Positions 16,316 through 25,075 of a stretch of DNA of 64,000 bases are shown here, piece after piece. How positions within the stretch are numbered: position 1 is the stretch's first letter; each line of letters opens with the position of its first letter. The stretch comes from Verrucomicrobium sp. BvORR034. GTDB lineage: Bacteria > Verrucomicrobiota > Verrucomicrobiia > Verrucomicrobiales > Verrucomicrobiaceae. Under the pieces are notes generated by a model. It was given only the letters and a program-made list of their open reading frames with translations. It was not told where the DNA came from and made no database searches. Made by a program: the position numbers and the translations under genes. Where the stretch lies: contig NZ_BATQ01000075.1 of assembly GCF_000739635.1 (NCBI RefSeq), forward strand, positions 23,168-87,167. Direction: 5' to 3'.

Positions 16316-18499
16316 CTACTGCACAAAGCTGAACTCGCGGCCGTTGATGAGCGACCAGATGATGTTCCCGTAGGCGCCTTCGCCTTCAGCCGCGAACGCT
16401 TTGCGGGCGATGTCCTTTTCCCTGAAGTTGGGATGCCGGTTCAGAATGCTGAGGAAGACGACTTCCACCTTGTCAGGCGGGTTTTTCACCTTCTCCATGT
16501 TGCGGGCAATCAGGGAGTCCTTGCTGGTCAGCATTTTCTGGGCGGCTCCGTTCATCATCATGAGCACCTGCGGGGAGCTGCCATCCTTGGACCCGCCGTC
16601 GATGGTGAAGCGCTCGGACTGCCCGAATTCACGCAGGAAGTGCCCGGGAGGGGCGGGCTGTTCCAGCTCAGAGGCTCGCATGAGCTTCATGTTGCCGAAC
16701 ACGATGACCTTGGTGGGATCCATGTTCTTGCTGCCGGCATCGGTGAGGGTGGCTCCCATGCGAGCTTCGTTGCGGGCTCCGAGGGAGTTCATCACGCTCA
16801 CCTTTTGCAGCAGGGTCTGGGCATTCACCGTCGCCAGATTCACATCCATGGAGCGGCCGTACAGGTCTGCATCGGGGTTCTTGACGCTGTCTGGATTGCC
16901 CAGAAGCAGCGTCATGTAGGAGTCCCACGCCTGTTCCGCCGTCATGCGGCGCAGTACGGGGCCTTGAAAGAAGTATGGCGCCCCCATCGGCAGTTCAGCC
17001 GTCGTGGCCTCGCGCTGATAAGTGCGGGTGTTGAAAACGATGCGCTGGAACTCTTTGAGGTTGAACTTCAGCCGGACCATCTCGGCGGCCAGGTGCTTGA
17101 TCAGCTCTGGATTGTAGGCTTCATCGGGATTGTCCACATTGAGCACTGAGGGCGTCAGCGCTTTGCCGAAGGCCCGGCCCCAGAGGCGGTTGGCCATGGT
17201 CATGGCAAAGCGGGGATTGGAGGGGTGAGTGGCCCAGCGGGCAAAGACTTCACGCGATTTGGCACCCTTGTTGGCGGAGATGGTTGAGGCCAGCAGATAG
17301 GCAGGATTTTTGGCGTCTTCCGCGCTCCACATGATGAGCTTGGGGGAGACTTTTTCCCCGGGGCTGCCGTCTTTGTACTTGTAGTCTCCTGGCAGGGTCA
17401 GGCGGTTTTCCGTCCGATCCACGACGGCGAATTTGTTGGCATTGATCACATCTCCCAGGAGCCCGCGGTATTGCTCGCCATCCACCCCCTTGCTTTTCAT
17501 GAGGGCCATGGCCTCCTTGAGGAGGCGTTCGCCGGGATCGCCACCGGGGAAGTCACCAGCACCCATTTCGGTGGCCGTGTTGCCGAAGAAGGCGGCCATT
17601 TCGTAGAACTGGCGTTGGGTCCAGTCGGCGAACGGGTGGTCGTGGCACTGGGCGCACGCCACATCGGTGCCGAGAAACAACTGCAGGGTGTAGGAGAGAT
17701 TGTCCAGCGGCATGCCGGCATCGCGCAGCATGTACCCCGCTGCTCCGTTGCTCCACATCTTGCCGGTGGCGGTGAGCATTTGGTAGGCCATCTGGTCCCA
17801 GGCGGCGTTTTCCCGCAGGTTCTGCTTCACCCACTGGCTGTAGGCCGTACCGCGCACGAGGTTGCGTTCAAAGTCGTCTTTGATCCGCAGCATCTCGGCG
17901 AAGTAGTTGTACATGTGGCTGACATAGCCCTCGGAATCGAGGAGCTTGTTGATCAGCTTGGCGCGTTTGTCAGCGTCACCGCTCCGGGTGAAGTTGACGG
18001 TCTCATCGTAGCTCGGAACGCGACCCACGATGTCTAGAAAAACACGACGGACAAACTGCTCGTCTGAGGCCGCCGGATTGCCCGTGATGGGGGGCTGCAC
18101 AGTCTTGGGCTCGCCATCTGCGGATTTCCCGGAGACCGGCTGGCTGCGTTTGAGGTTCTCTCTCTGCCAGCCCATCTCCACGAGCTGGTCGATGCGCGCG
18201 GAAGCCTGGGCCACCGTGGCGGAGTCGGCCAGGGCAGGGAGTTGACCCATCAAGTTCGCCGCAGGTTTCAGCGTTTTTGCCAGTTGCTGATCTTCCAGAG
18301 AGAGCCGGTCCAGTGGGAGGTTGAAGATCGCGCCTGCCGCCGTCTGGATGTACACCGCGCCGTTTTCCAGCTTGATGAAGGTGGCTTCTACTTTTCGGCC
18401 TTGATTGTCCGTCCAGACCCGCGGCGCGTTGTCCGCTGCGAAGAGGGTGGCCGACGTCAGAACACAACACGCGAGAGAAACGAGGCGGAACGTCTTCAT
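16316..18499 (-). CDS. DUF1549/DUF1553 (PSCyt2/PSD1) exported protein with SHD1-like head
   Basis: From the ATG at 18499 the product is 727 residues. It has a signal peptide (1-22), an SHD1-like segment at about 26-72 (VWTDNQGRKVEATFIKLENG), a DUF1549 domain starting near residue 145 (QFVRRVFLDIVGRVPS) with a CAQCHDHPF motif near residue 280, and a DUF1553 domain from about residue 430 (FARWATHPSNPRFAMTMANR). This architecture is nearly confined to Planctomycetes and Verrucomicrobia, where it is usually followed by a DUF1501 gene. No DUF1501 gene is in this window. CxxCH suggests haem or metal binding in the periplasm, but the reaction is unknown. Confidence 0.9.
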   Translation of the reverse strand: MKTFRLVSLACCVLTSATLFAADNAPRVWTDNQGRKVEATFIKLENGAVYIQTAAGAIFNLPLDRLSLEDQQLAKTLKPAANLMGQLPALADSATVAQASARIDQLVEMGWQRENLKRSQPVSGKSADGEPKTVQPPITGNPAASDEQFVRRVFLDIVGRVPSYDETVNFTRSGDADKRAKLINKLLDSEGYVSHMYNYFAEMLRIKDDFERNLVRGTAYSQWVKQNLRENAAWDQMAYQMLTATGKMWSNGAAGYMLRDAGMPLDNLSYTLQLFLGTDVACAQCHDHPFADWTQRQFYEMAAFFGNTATEMGAGDFPGGDPGERLLKEAMALMKSKGVDGEQYRGLLGDVINANKFAVVDRTENRLTLPGDYKYKDGSPGEKVSPKLIMWSAEDAKNPAYLLASTISANKGAKSREVFARWATHPSNPRFAMTMANRLWGRAFGKALTPSVLNVDNPDEAYNPELIKHLAAEMVRLKFNLKEFQRIVFNTRTYQREATTAELPMGAPYFFQGPVLRRMTAEQAWDSYMTLLLGNPDSVKNPDADLYGRSMDVNLATVNAQTLLQKVSVMNSLGARNEARMGATLTDAGSKNMDPTKVIVFGNMKLMRASELEQPAPPGHFLREFGQSERFTIDGGSKDGSSPQVLMMMNGAAQKMLTSKDSLIARNMEKVKNPPDKVEVVFLSILNRHPNFREKDIARKAFAAEGEGAYGNIIWSLINGREFSFVQ

Positions 18500-19000
18500 G
18501 ACGGTAATAAATCGAAAACGGTGGGGGGCCGGACTTGCGGATGGCATGGAGCCAGTTCTAAAACTCCCTGGCTCCTGTGGAATTAGAGGGAATATCTGGG
18601 ATGACGGCAAGGCGGAAGTCCATCAGGAGGCAAATGGGATCCGGTGAGCACCCCTGAACTCACTGCCATTTTGGTTCATTTAATTACCCGTAGGCGCCTG
18701 GTTGTTTTGGCGAAGGATATGGTGAGCGGGGTGACGTTTTCCAGGGGCTACATTTAGTGTTGTCTGACTATAAGTTTTTCCCAGTGCAGGCTCTGTCTGT
18801 AAAATGTTGGCATTCAGGGGTTTGTTGTGGAAGGGCCGCTTTGACAAATGGGCGGATGTTTTGTTCAAAGTATGAGCAAATTTTTATCATCTGGCATCAG
18901 TAAACACCCTGACTGTTCTTAGGATTGTCCAGGCCCTCCAGGTGGGGGACAATGAGGTGGCCTAACCACACGGTGGCCCTTGTAGCCAGTACTCACGCCT
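18500..19000. other. Intergenic region between divergent genes, no gene seen
   Basis: These 500 bp separate the DUF1549/DUF1553 gene (leftward) from the 3D-domain gene (rightward). The stretch 18660-18900 is clearly richer in A and T than its surroundings (for example AGCAAATTTTTATCATC near 18875), so it probably holds promoters for both genes. I could not place a convincing -35/-10 pair or a repeat. Confidence 0.4.
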
Positions 19001-19507
19001 ATGATGAAATCCAGCCTCCTCACTTTGGCCGCGCTTTGCGCGGGTTCCGCCGCCTGCATTGGCACGACAAACACGACAGCCTCGCCGACACAGCGGGTTC
19101 AGCGCATCCACAATGTGAGAACCACCGCTTACACACACACCGAGAGCGACCACATCGTGCACGGCACCAAAACTGCCGCGGGCGGAAACCTGAAATACGG
19201 GAGTGTTCGCAGCGCTGCTGCGGACTGGTCAGTGTATCCCGTGGGCACAAAGTTCCAAATTGAGGGCGACCCTTGCGTCTATGAGGTGGATGATTACGGC
19301 TCCGCGCTTGTGGGCACGGGGACGATCGACATCTACAAGCCTTCCAAGGCTGCCATGGATCAGTGGGGGGTGCGTAATGTAAACATCAAAGTGATTGAGT
19401 GGGGCTCTTTCCTGAAGAGCCTCGCTATCATGAAGCCACGCGCTACGAAGGCGTCCCACATCCGGAAAATGATCCAGAAGATCGAGGGCGGACCGCCCAA
19501 CGTCTGA
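19001..19507 (+). CDS. Exported 3D-domain protein
   Basis: This 168-residue protein has a signal sequence that ends near SAACIG and a 3D domain (PF06725) at about residues 38-135. The marks are TTAYTHTESD, YPVGTKFQI, VDDYGSALVGTGTIDIY and the three aspartates that name the family. 3D domains adopt the double-psi beta-barrel of MltA-type lytic transglycosylases and usually occur in cell-wall enzymes. The short C-terminal tail is basic. A second ATG at 19004 is possible. The gene stands alone. Confidence 0.85.
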   Translation: MMKSSLLTLAALCAGSAACIGTTNTTASPTQRVQRIHNVRTTAYTHTESDHIVHGTKTAAGGNLKYGSVRSAAADWSVYPVGTKFQIEGDPCVYEVDDYGSALVGTGTIDIYKPSKAAMDQWGVRNVNIKVIEWGSFLKSLAIMKPRATKASHIRKMIQKIEGGPPNV

Positions 19508-19511
19508 GGAC

Positions 19512-19580
19512 CATGGCCCCGGTAATGTGAATGACTCTCCGGGGCGTGACTGGGCGGGGCGGCCATCTGGTCGTCCCGCC
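19512..19580. terminator. Possible bidirectional terminator between convergent genes
   Basis: Two hairpins lie between the 3D-domain gene and the DUF4340 gene: GCCCCGG...CCGGGGC (about 19516-19545) and GGCGGGGCG...CGTCCCGCC (19553-19580). Neither has a T-run, so intrinsic termination is uncertain; position and pairing suggest they end both transcripts. Confidence 0.35.
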
Positions 19581-19624
19581 ACGTTTCCATGTCCGGCGCG
19601 GAGCTTGTGCCTGGAGAGCTGTTC

Positions 19625-21457
19625 CTACTGTTCGCCGTCCACCTTCAGCATGGGGGCGGTCAAGGCCTCATAGGTGGCGCGGTCCACAATGAAGGTGTCC
19701 GGTTCGTCGTTCATGCGGCCGTGATAGAGCGTGGGCTTTTGGCCGGGAACTGAGGCGGCCGGGGCAAAGGAGAGCATGACCGGGCGCGGCTCGCCACCCG
19801 GCTTGTCCATATCTGTTAGCAGAAGCTGGACGGTCAGCGTGGGGTTCTTCAAGGCCTCGATGGCGGCGGTACGGTTGGTGCTCCACTCCACGGCGTCAAA
19901 GTTGACGAGCCGGTTCAGCAGCTGATTGGCGGCAGCGGAGTTGATTCTGTCGGTGATGTCCTGTCCCGCCAGGGTGCCGCTCCAGCTGGCATTGATCGAT
20001 GCGTAGTTGAGCGTGAGAGCGGGGGAAGTGCCCTCCGCCACCACCACCCGTTGCACGGCAAACATGTTGGCACTGAGCACCCGGCCGCTGCGCCATTTCA
20101 GCGTTTCAGGCGGGGAGATGCTCAGCATGAATGGGCTCACCTGGACGATGGTGGGCTCACCTCGAAACTTGGCGCTGATCACCCCTTGTTCGCCCTTCCC
20201 GAACTGAAGCACGCGGGAGGTCTCCTTGGTGATCCATTCGATTTCCAGGAAAGGCTGATCGAGGCCGTAGGGCTCCAGATTGGCGGTGGCGTTGTCCGTC
20301 ACAAAAGCGCGCACCTGGGTGCCGTTCAGACCGTCCAGCAAGGCCTGGATGCGCTCCTGATTTCCGGGTTCCAGTTTGCCAAAGCGCTTGAGAGTCCAGC
20401 CCCCTGACTCACGATTTAGCACCACCTCCGGTTGTGACTGGCTGCGCAGGCGTACGCCGATGACATTTTCCACGGGAATCCGAGCCAGCTGCTGATCCCG
20501 CAGATGATTGGGCTGGAGTCGCCAGAAATCGGCCAGTTTACGCGGAGCAAGGAAGCGACCGGGGCGGTTGGTGACCTCGGCGGGAACTTCTTGGCCCGCC
20601 TCCACGGGATGAAGGGTGATCACCACGGGAGCGGGCTGGCCCTCTGCTTCCAGGGTGACCGTCATCAGGGGCAGGGCGGGATTGGCCGTCTTCGCATCGG
20701 AGTCGGGCGCAGCATTCAGGCGGACATCCATATTGAGGACCGCCGCCAATATGGCATTCACCCGCTCATCGCTGGCGGCTGTCTGTATCGGCTTGATCAG
20801 CTGCCAGGGTTTGCCTTTCTCACGGGTGAACTCAATGGCACCCGTGCCAGCGGTCAGTACAAACCGGTGGATGGTGTCGGGCTGCAACCGGACGAGTTTG
20901 ATGTCGCGCCAGTCCTCTGCGTTTTTAGAGAGCAGGGCAGGGAGGGTGGACTTGGTGACGTGGAGCAGTTCGTTGCCCTTTTTGTCCGGCTTCTCGCCTG
21001 GCTGGGCGGCATAGAAAGACTCCTCAAAGGGTGCCTTGCCGCCAAACCGGCAGCGGGCGAGGTCCTTGCCACCTTCTCCAAGCACGGCCACTTCCAGCGC
21101 GGTGGGATTGCCGAGCCCGGTACGCTTGTAGTCTTCCTTGCTCATGTCCTTGCGGGCGACGGTCTCCCGCCATTCGAGGCCGTTGAGCGATTTCAGAAGT
21201 TGGGCCACCCATTCTGGATTGGCGCGATCCTGATAAGGGGCGCGCGCCTGCCAGGCGTCGTCCTTGCGTTGCAGCTTCAGCGTTCCATCCTTGGTGGTGA
21301 TGGAGATGTCCGCCGCCTCTGCCGGAGCGAAGGCAAAAGGGCGGTTCACGCGGGCCAGCCGTTCCGTGGTGGACGGGAGATGGCGCTCGTAGCCGGCGAT
21401 GTAGGCGATCAGTCCGCCCACAAGGAGGAGAAGGACGAGGGTGGTGGAAAGCTTCAT
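19625..21457 (-). CDS. DUF4340 membrane-anchored protein
   Basis: The 610-residue product has one N-terminal membrane helix (TTLVLLLLVGGLIAYIAGY) and a long extracytoplasmic part with repeated DUF4340-type modules (beta strands with KLQRKDDAWQ, WQLIKPIQTAASDERVN and ERIQALLDGLNG). DUF4340 proteins are encoded almost always beside an ABC-2 exporter and a Gldg protein, as here: this is the last gene of that four-gene leftward run, 15 bp after the Gldg gene. The function is unknown; in Bacteroidetes the related cluster supports gliding. Confidence 0.85.
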   Translation of the reverse strand: MKLSTTLVLLLLVGGLIAYIAGYERHLPSTTERLARVNRPFAFAPAEAADISITTKDGTLKLQRKDDAWQARAPYQDRANPEWVAQLLKSLNGLEWRETVARKDMSKEDYKRTGLGNPTALEVAVLGEGGKDLARCRFGGKAPFEESFYAAQPGEKPDKKGNELLHVTKSTLPALLSKNAEDWRDIKLVRLQPDTIHRFVLTAGTGAIEFTREKGKPWQLIKPIQTAASDERVNAILAAVLNMDVRLNAAPDSDAKTANPALPLMTVTLEAEGQPAPVVITLHPVEAGQEVPAEVTNRPGRFLAPRKLADFWRLQPNHLRDQQLARIPVENVIGVRLRSQSQPEVVLNRESGGWTLKRFGKLEPGNQERIQALLDGLNGTQVRAFVTDNATANLEPYGLDQPFLEIEWITKETSRVLQFGKGEQGVISAKFRGEPTIVQVSPFMLSISPPETLKWRSGRVLSANMFAVQRVVVAEGTSPALTLNYASINASWSGTLAGQDITDRINSAAANQLLNRLVNFDAVEWSTNRTAAIEALKNPTLTVQLLLTDMDKPGGEPRPVMLSFAPAASVPGQKPTLYHGRMNDEPDTFIVDRATYEALTAPMLKVDGEQ

Positions 21458-21472
21458 ATCAGGCAGGTCAGG

Positions 21473-22978
21473 TCACGCCCGGCGGAATGTCCAGACGAGG
21501 AAGCCCATTCCCAGCACCGCACCGGGCATGAGGATGGCCGTCACCCAGAAGATCTGCTGACGCTGGTCCTGCTTGAGTTCGAGCCGGAACATCTGCTTCC
21601 GTTTCGGGGTAATGCCCATGAACCGCTCGCGGTTCAGCATCCAGTTGAGGCTGGAGGAAATAAAGTCCTGATGGGAGGCGAGGCGCGTGGCGGGATCAAG
21701 GAGAAGGGCGTTGCCGATCACGACCATGCGGGCGCTGTCCACACGCAGGCGTTCATCGCCCACGGCCCCGCGCTCCACACTGGCGGCCACGTGTACTGGC
21801 GGCCGGGTGTCCTCGCGATCCACCATGGGGAGCTGCTGGGTGTATTCGGTCTCGCCCCAGAAACGCTCGGCTGCATCAATCAAGGGCTGCACCTGGATCT
21901 GACGGCTGGTCAGCTCCGCGGATTCCGTCTTCAAATCCAGCGACTGCGTCTGTCCGCTGAAGCTGGCGGAGACCTCGGTGAAGGGCTTGCTGATTGGGGA
22001 GTCTTGCAGGAAGACCGTTTGCACAGAGAACTGCACCTTCGGGCCGGTGCTGGTGCTTTCCGCGTAGAGCACGCGGTCCTGTCGTGGCGTCACACCCTGT
22101 TTGGTCAGGAAGCTCCGGAGGCGGGGAGCCTCGCCATTGGGGTCCAGCAGGACCAGCAGGGCGGCCCGTTTGGTCTGCCAGTAGGCGTCCAGCACCTGCA
22201 TTTCACGCTCACTCAGATCATAGCGCGCACCCACCAGGATCACCCCGCTGGCATCCTCGGGTATCGACTCCACGTCGGTGAGGTTCAAGGGCATGACTTC
22301 AAAGTTCTGCTGCTTCCCGAGGTCGGCCAAGGCGATGTAGGCGAGCTCTGTGCCGCCAGGGCTGACAGCTCCTTTGCCCGCGATGAAGTAGAAACGCCGG
22401 ACCCGGCCCTCAATGAGTCCCATGATGGCGGAGGTGATGGCGTCCTCCCCCCGGAGATCCACGCTTGGGTTGTCGCGGTCTCCGTTCAGACCGCGGATGA
22501 TGATTTCATTCTCCGTGATGAAACGGTTGCGGTCGTTGGCTCGAACCAGGATGCCGTTTCCCGTGAGGGCAATGCCATAGGACAACTTCAGCTTTTCCGC
22601 ATCCTCCAGGTCGCGGGCGGGGTCGATCTCATCCACGCGTACCCGGGACTTTTTGACCTGCCGGTACTCCTCCGCCAGCGCCCGCATGTCCTGCATGATC
22701 ACGGAGTCGCGATTGAAGATCAGCGTGATCTCCACATCTTTGGAGAGCTTCTTGATATAACCGATGGTGGTGTCGCTCAGCGTGTAGTCTTTGCTGGGGC
22801 TCAGGTCCTTTCGGACGTAGTGACGGTAGCTCAGGTAGTTTGCAGCGCCAAACAGCGCGATCACCAGCAGAGTCTGGAAAGCCACATTGATGCCGATGCC
22901 CAACCGATGGAGGGGCCGGGCTGCGGGTGGCTGGGGCGGGGTGGTGCCAGGGGGATTGGCGGGCGGGGTGTCCGACAT
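21473..22978 (-). CDS. Gldg-family ABC transporter auxiliary protein
   Basis: I start at the ATG at 22978 (MSDTPPANPPG); a GTG at 23020 would add 14 residues. The product is 501 residues: a Pro-rich cytoplasmic head, a membrane helix (about 33-52, VAFQTLLVIALFGAANYLSY), a large periplasmic domain of the Gldg/ABC_transp_aux type (KDYTLSDTTIGYIKKL, EYRQVKKSRVRVDEIDP) and a second helix at the C-terminus (ILMPGAVLGMGFLVWTF). It works with the neighbouring ATPase and permease, probably as an exporter component at the cell surface. Confidence 0.85.
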   Translation of the reverse strand: MSDTPPANPPGTTPPQPPAARPLHRLGIGINVAFQTLLVIALFGAANYLSYRHYVRKDLSPSKDYTLSDTTIGYIKKLSKDVEITLIFNRDSVIMQDMRALAEEYRQVKKSRVRVDEIDPARDLEDAEKLKLSYGIALTGNGILVRANDRNRFITENEIIIRGLNGDRDNPSVDLRGEDAITSAIMGLIEGRVRRFYFIAGKGAVSPGGTELAYIALADLGKQQNFEVMPLNLTDVESIPEDASGVILVGARYDLSEREMQVLDAYWQTKRAALLVLLDPNGEAPRLRSFLTKQGVTPRQDRVLYAESTSTGPKVQFSVQTVFLQDSPISKPFTEVSASFSGQTQSLDLKTESAELTSRQIQVQPLIDAAERFWGETEYTQQLPMVDREDTRPPVHVAASVERGAVGDERLRVDSARMVVIGNALLLDPATRLASHQDFISSSLNWMLNRERFMGITPKRKQMFRLELKQDQRQQIFWVTAILMPGAVLGMGFLVWTFRRA

Positions 22979-23047
22979 GAAACGTGAGGAAAAGCTGGAG
23001 GAGAAAACGCGACCGGTCACAGAGGGCCGGGAGAGGGGGCGGGTGGA

Positions 23048-23806
23048 TCACACCCGCCAGCGGCGGAATTCCAGCACCTGGTGGGTGCCGACAATAAAGA
23101 AAAACGCCAGGCTGACGTAGTAGGCGATGGGCCGGGAATCGAGCAGGCCGTAGGTGAAGACGCGGATGTGCTCGACGGTGGCGATGTAGTGGACCAGTTC
23201 CACAAACTTCTCTGGAATCCGATTGCCCAAATAGAGGACGAAGACGCCGAGCAGATAATGCATGAGGCTGATGGTGAAGGAGAGCACCGCCGCGACGATC
23301 TGGTTCGAGGTAAGGGCGGAGGCAAAACACCCGGCCGCCAGGTTGAAGAGCCCCATCACGAAGATGAGCAGGTAGATGCCATAGAGGCTGCCGTGCGGGA
23401 TCTCCGTGGCCCCGGCGGTCATGCTTTCGAAGATGAAGAAGTTGGCCAGACTGGGAATCCAGATCAGGCAGTAGAGGACAACAGAGGCGAGGTACTTGGA
23501 CCACACGACCTGCCACGTTCGCACCGGGGCAGTGAACAGCGTTTCAAAGGTCCCCAGCTTCCGCTCCTCCGCAAAAAGGCGCATGGTCAGCAGGGGGAAG
23601 ATGAAGAAGTAGGAGAGCCAGAACCACTGGGAGTGGAACGTCCAGCTCACCAGGCTGCCCTGCTGAGGACCGCGTTCGAGGATGGCCACGGCGGCGCGAA
23701 AGGAGAAGCCGTTGATAATCATCACCAGGGCGATGACGACATAGGCGACAGGAGAGTAGAAAAAGCTGCGGAGTTCCCGGGTCAGCAGGATGAAGAAGGT
23801 GCGCAT
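23048..23806 (-). CDS. ABC-2 type transporter permease
   Basis: The 252-residue protein has six predicted membrane segments, beginning with LLTRELRSFFYSPVAYVVIA, the usual opening of GldF/NosY-type ABC-2 permeases. It belongs to the inner membrane and pairs with the ATPase encoded 45 bp upstream. The cytoplasmic EERKLGTFETLFTAPV loop is the coupling helix typical of the family. The product shares an operon with the Gldg and DUF4340 proteins. Confidence 0.9.
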   Translation of the reverse strand: MRTFFILLTRELRSFFYSPVAYVVIALVMIINGFSFRAAVAILERGPQQGSLVSWTFHSQWFWLSYFFIFPLLTMRLFAEERKLGTFETLFTAPVRTWQVVWSKYLASVVLYCLIWIPSLANFFIFESMTAGATEIPHGSLYGIYLLIFVMGLFNLAAGCFASALTSNQIVAAVLSFTISLMHYLLGVFVLYLGNRIPEKFVELVHYIATVEHIRVFTYGLLDSRPIAYYVSLAFFFIVGTHQVLEFRRWRV

Positions 23807-23851
23807 CGGAAAAGGCGGAGAAAGGGGCGAGAAGGCGGAAGGGAGCTCTGA

Positions 23852-24778
23852 TTAGACGTGCGTCAGCTCGACGAAGACATCTTCCAGGCTGGGCAGTTCA
23901 CGCCGGAGTTCCCGGATCTGCCACCGGTTCTTGAGCGCGAGATCGAAGATCGCCTCCCGGATGTCGGTGCGGGCTTCGATGCGGAGCGTGAAGTGGCTCC
24001 AGTTGCCCTCCTGCCTCTCCGCTGTGATCTTGCGCACGCCAGTTACCTTGGCGAGATGCTCCTCGTACCCGGTGCCGCCGGAGACTTCCAGGTGAAGGTC
24101 GCTGGCTGCGCGCAGTTTGCGCACCAGGTTCTGAGGGGTGTCATCGGCGCGCAGTTTGCCCTGGTGAAGGAGCAGGACCCGGTCGCAGGTTTGTTCCACC
24201 TGGCTCAGGATGTGGGTGGAAAGGAGAATGGTCTGGCGGCCTTTGAAGGCGAGCAGCAACTCGCGGACATGGCGGATCTGGTTGGGATCGAGGCCGTTGG
24301 TAGGCTCGTCCAGGATGAGGAGGGGGGGCTTGCCGACCAGGGCATCAGCGAGCGCCACCCGCTGGCGGAAGCCCTTGGAAAGGTTGGCGATGATCTTGCG
24401 GCGGACCTCGGTCAGAGCGCAGGCGTCCATCACCTCGCCCACTCGTTTGCGCAGGAGACTGCCTCCCAGGCCCTTGAGCGCTCCGCGGAACTGCAGGTAC
24501 TCTTTGACCCGCATGTCCATGTAGAGGGGGGCATTCTCCGGCATGTAGCCCAGGCTGCGCCGGGCATCGATCGACTGGTGGAACACATCAAAACCGTTGA
24601 CTCTCGCCGTCCCGGAGGTGGGGGAGAGGAACCCGGTCAAGATACGCATGGTGGTGCTTTTGCCTGCCCCGTTGGGGCCGAGAAAGCCGACCACCTCGCC
24701 GGGTTCCACCTTGAAGGAGAGACCATCCACGGCGGTCTTGCCTACATAGGACTTGGTGAGGTTTTGGACATCAATCAT
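23852..24778 (-). CDS. ABC transporter ATP-binding protein
   Basis: From the ATG at 24778 (MIDVQNLTKSY) the 308-residue protein has all the ABC ATPase motifs: Walker A GPNGAGKST at about residues 36-44, a Q-loop region near 80 (GYMPENAPLY), a signature that reads LSKGFRQR (LSGGQ-type), Walker B LLILDEP and the switch His in STHIL. The longer reading from 24832 is not needed. The C-terminal tail is of the GldA/NosF kind. It is the first gene of the leftward exporter operon and is divergent from sucA. Confidence 0.92.
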   Translation of the reverse strand: MIDVQNLTKSYVGKTAVDGLSFKVEPGEVVGFLGPNGAGKSTTMRILTGFLSPTSGTARVNGFDVFHQSIDARRSLGYMPENAPLYMDMRVKEYLQFRGALKGLGGSLLRKRVGEVMDACALTEVRRKIIANLSKGFRQRVALADALVGKPPLLILDEPTNGLDPNQIRHVRELLLAFKGRQTILLSTHILSQVEQTCDRVLLLHQGKLRADDTPQNLVRKLRAASDLHLEVSGGTGYEEHLAKVTGVRKITAERQEGNWSHFTLRIEARTDIREAIFDLALKNRWQIRELRRELPSLEDVFVELTHV

Positions 24779-25075
24779 CAGGAACGTCAACGAAAGCGCA
24801 GGTTGGCAGGAGTGACAAGCTTTTGCCGTCAAGGAAGGTTCACCCTCGGGTAGATGGGGGGAAATGGAGGGCAGAGCGGGGCATTTCCGGTCCCACTCTC
24901 AAGAATGCGGGCACTTAATTGCGGATTTTTGAAGTTTCCCTCCTTGGCAGCGTACGCGTATCTCCTTCAACAGGGCTGCCAGTTCGCAACCCCGCGAAAC
25001 AATTGCAATTCAAGTCATATTTCTGCTTTCCCGCAGAGGCTCCCGATACATAGTGTCAGCCCCTGCATTCTTGCC

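Noticed and set aside
18680..18868. Leftward 62-codon frame in an intergenic region
   Set aside because: No ribosome site and no conserved feature; the region is probably promoter DNA.
20504..22987. 827-codon rightward open frame
   Set aside because: It lies antisense to the Gldg and DUF4340 genes, has no recognisable domain and is rich in Gly, His and Arg as expected for the reverse of high-GC coding DNA.
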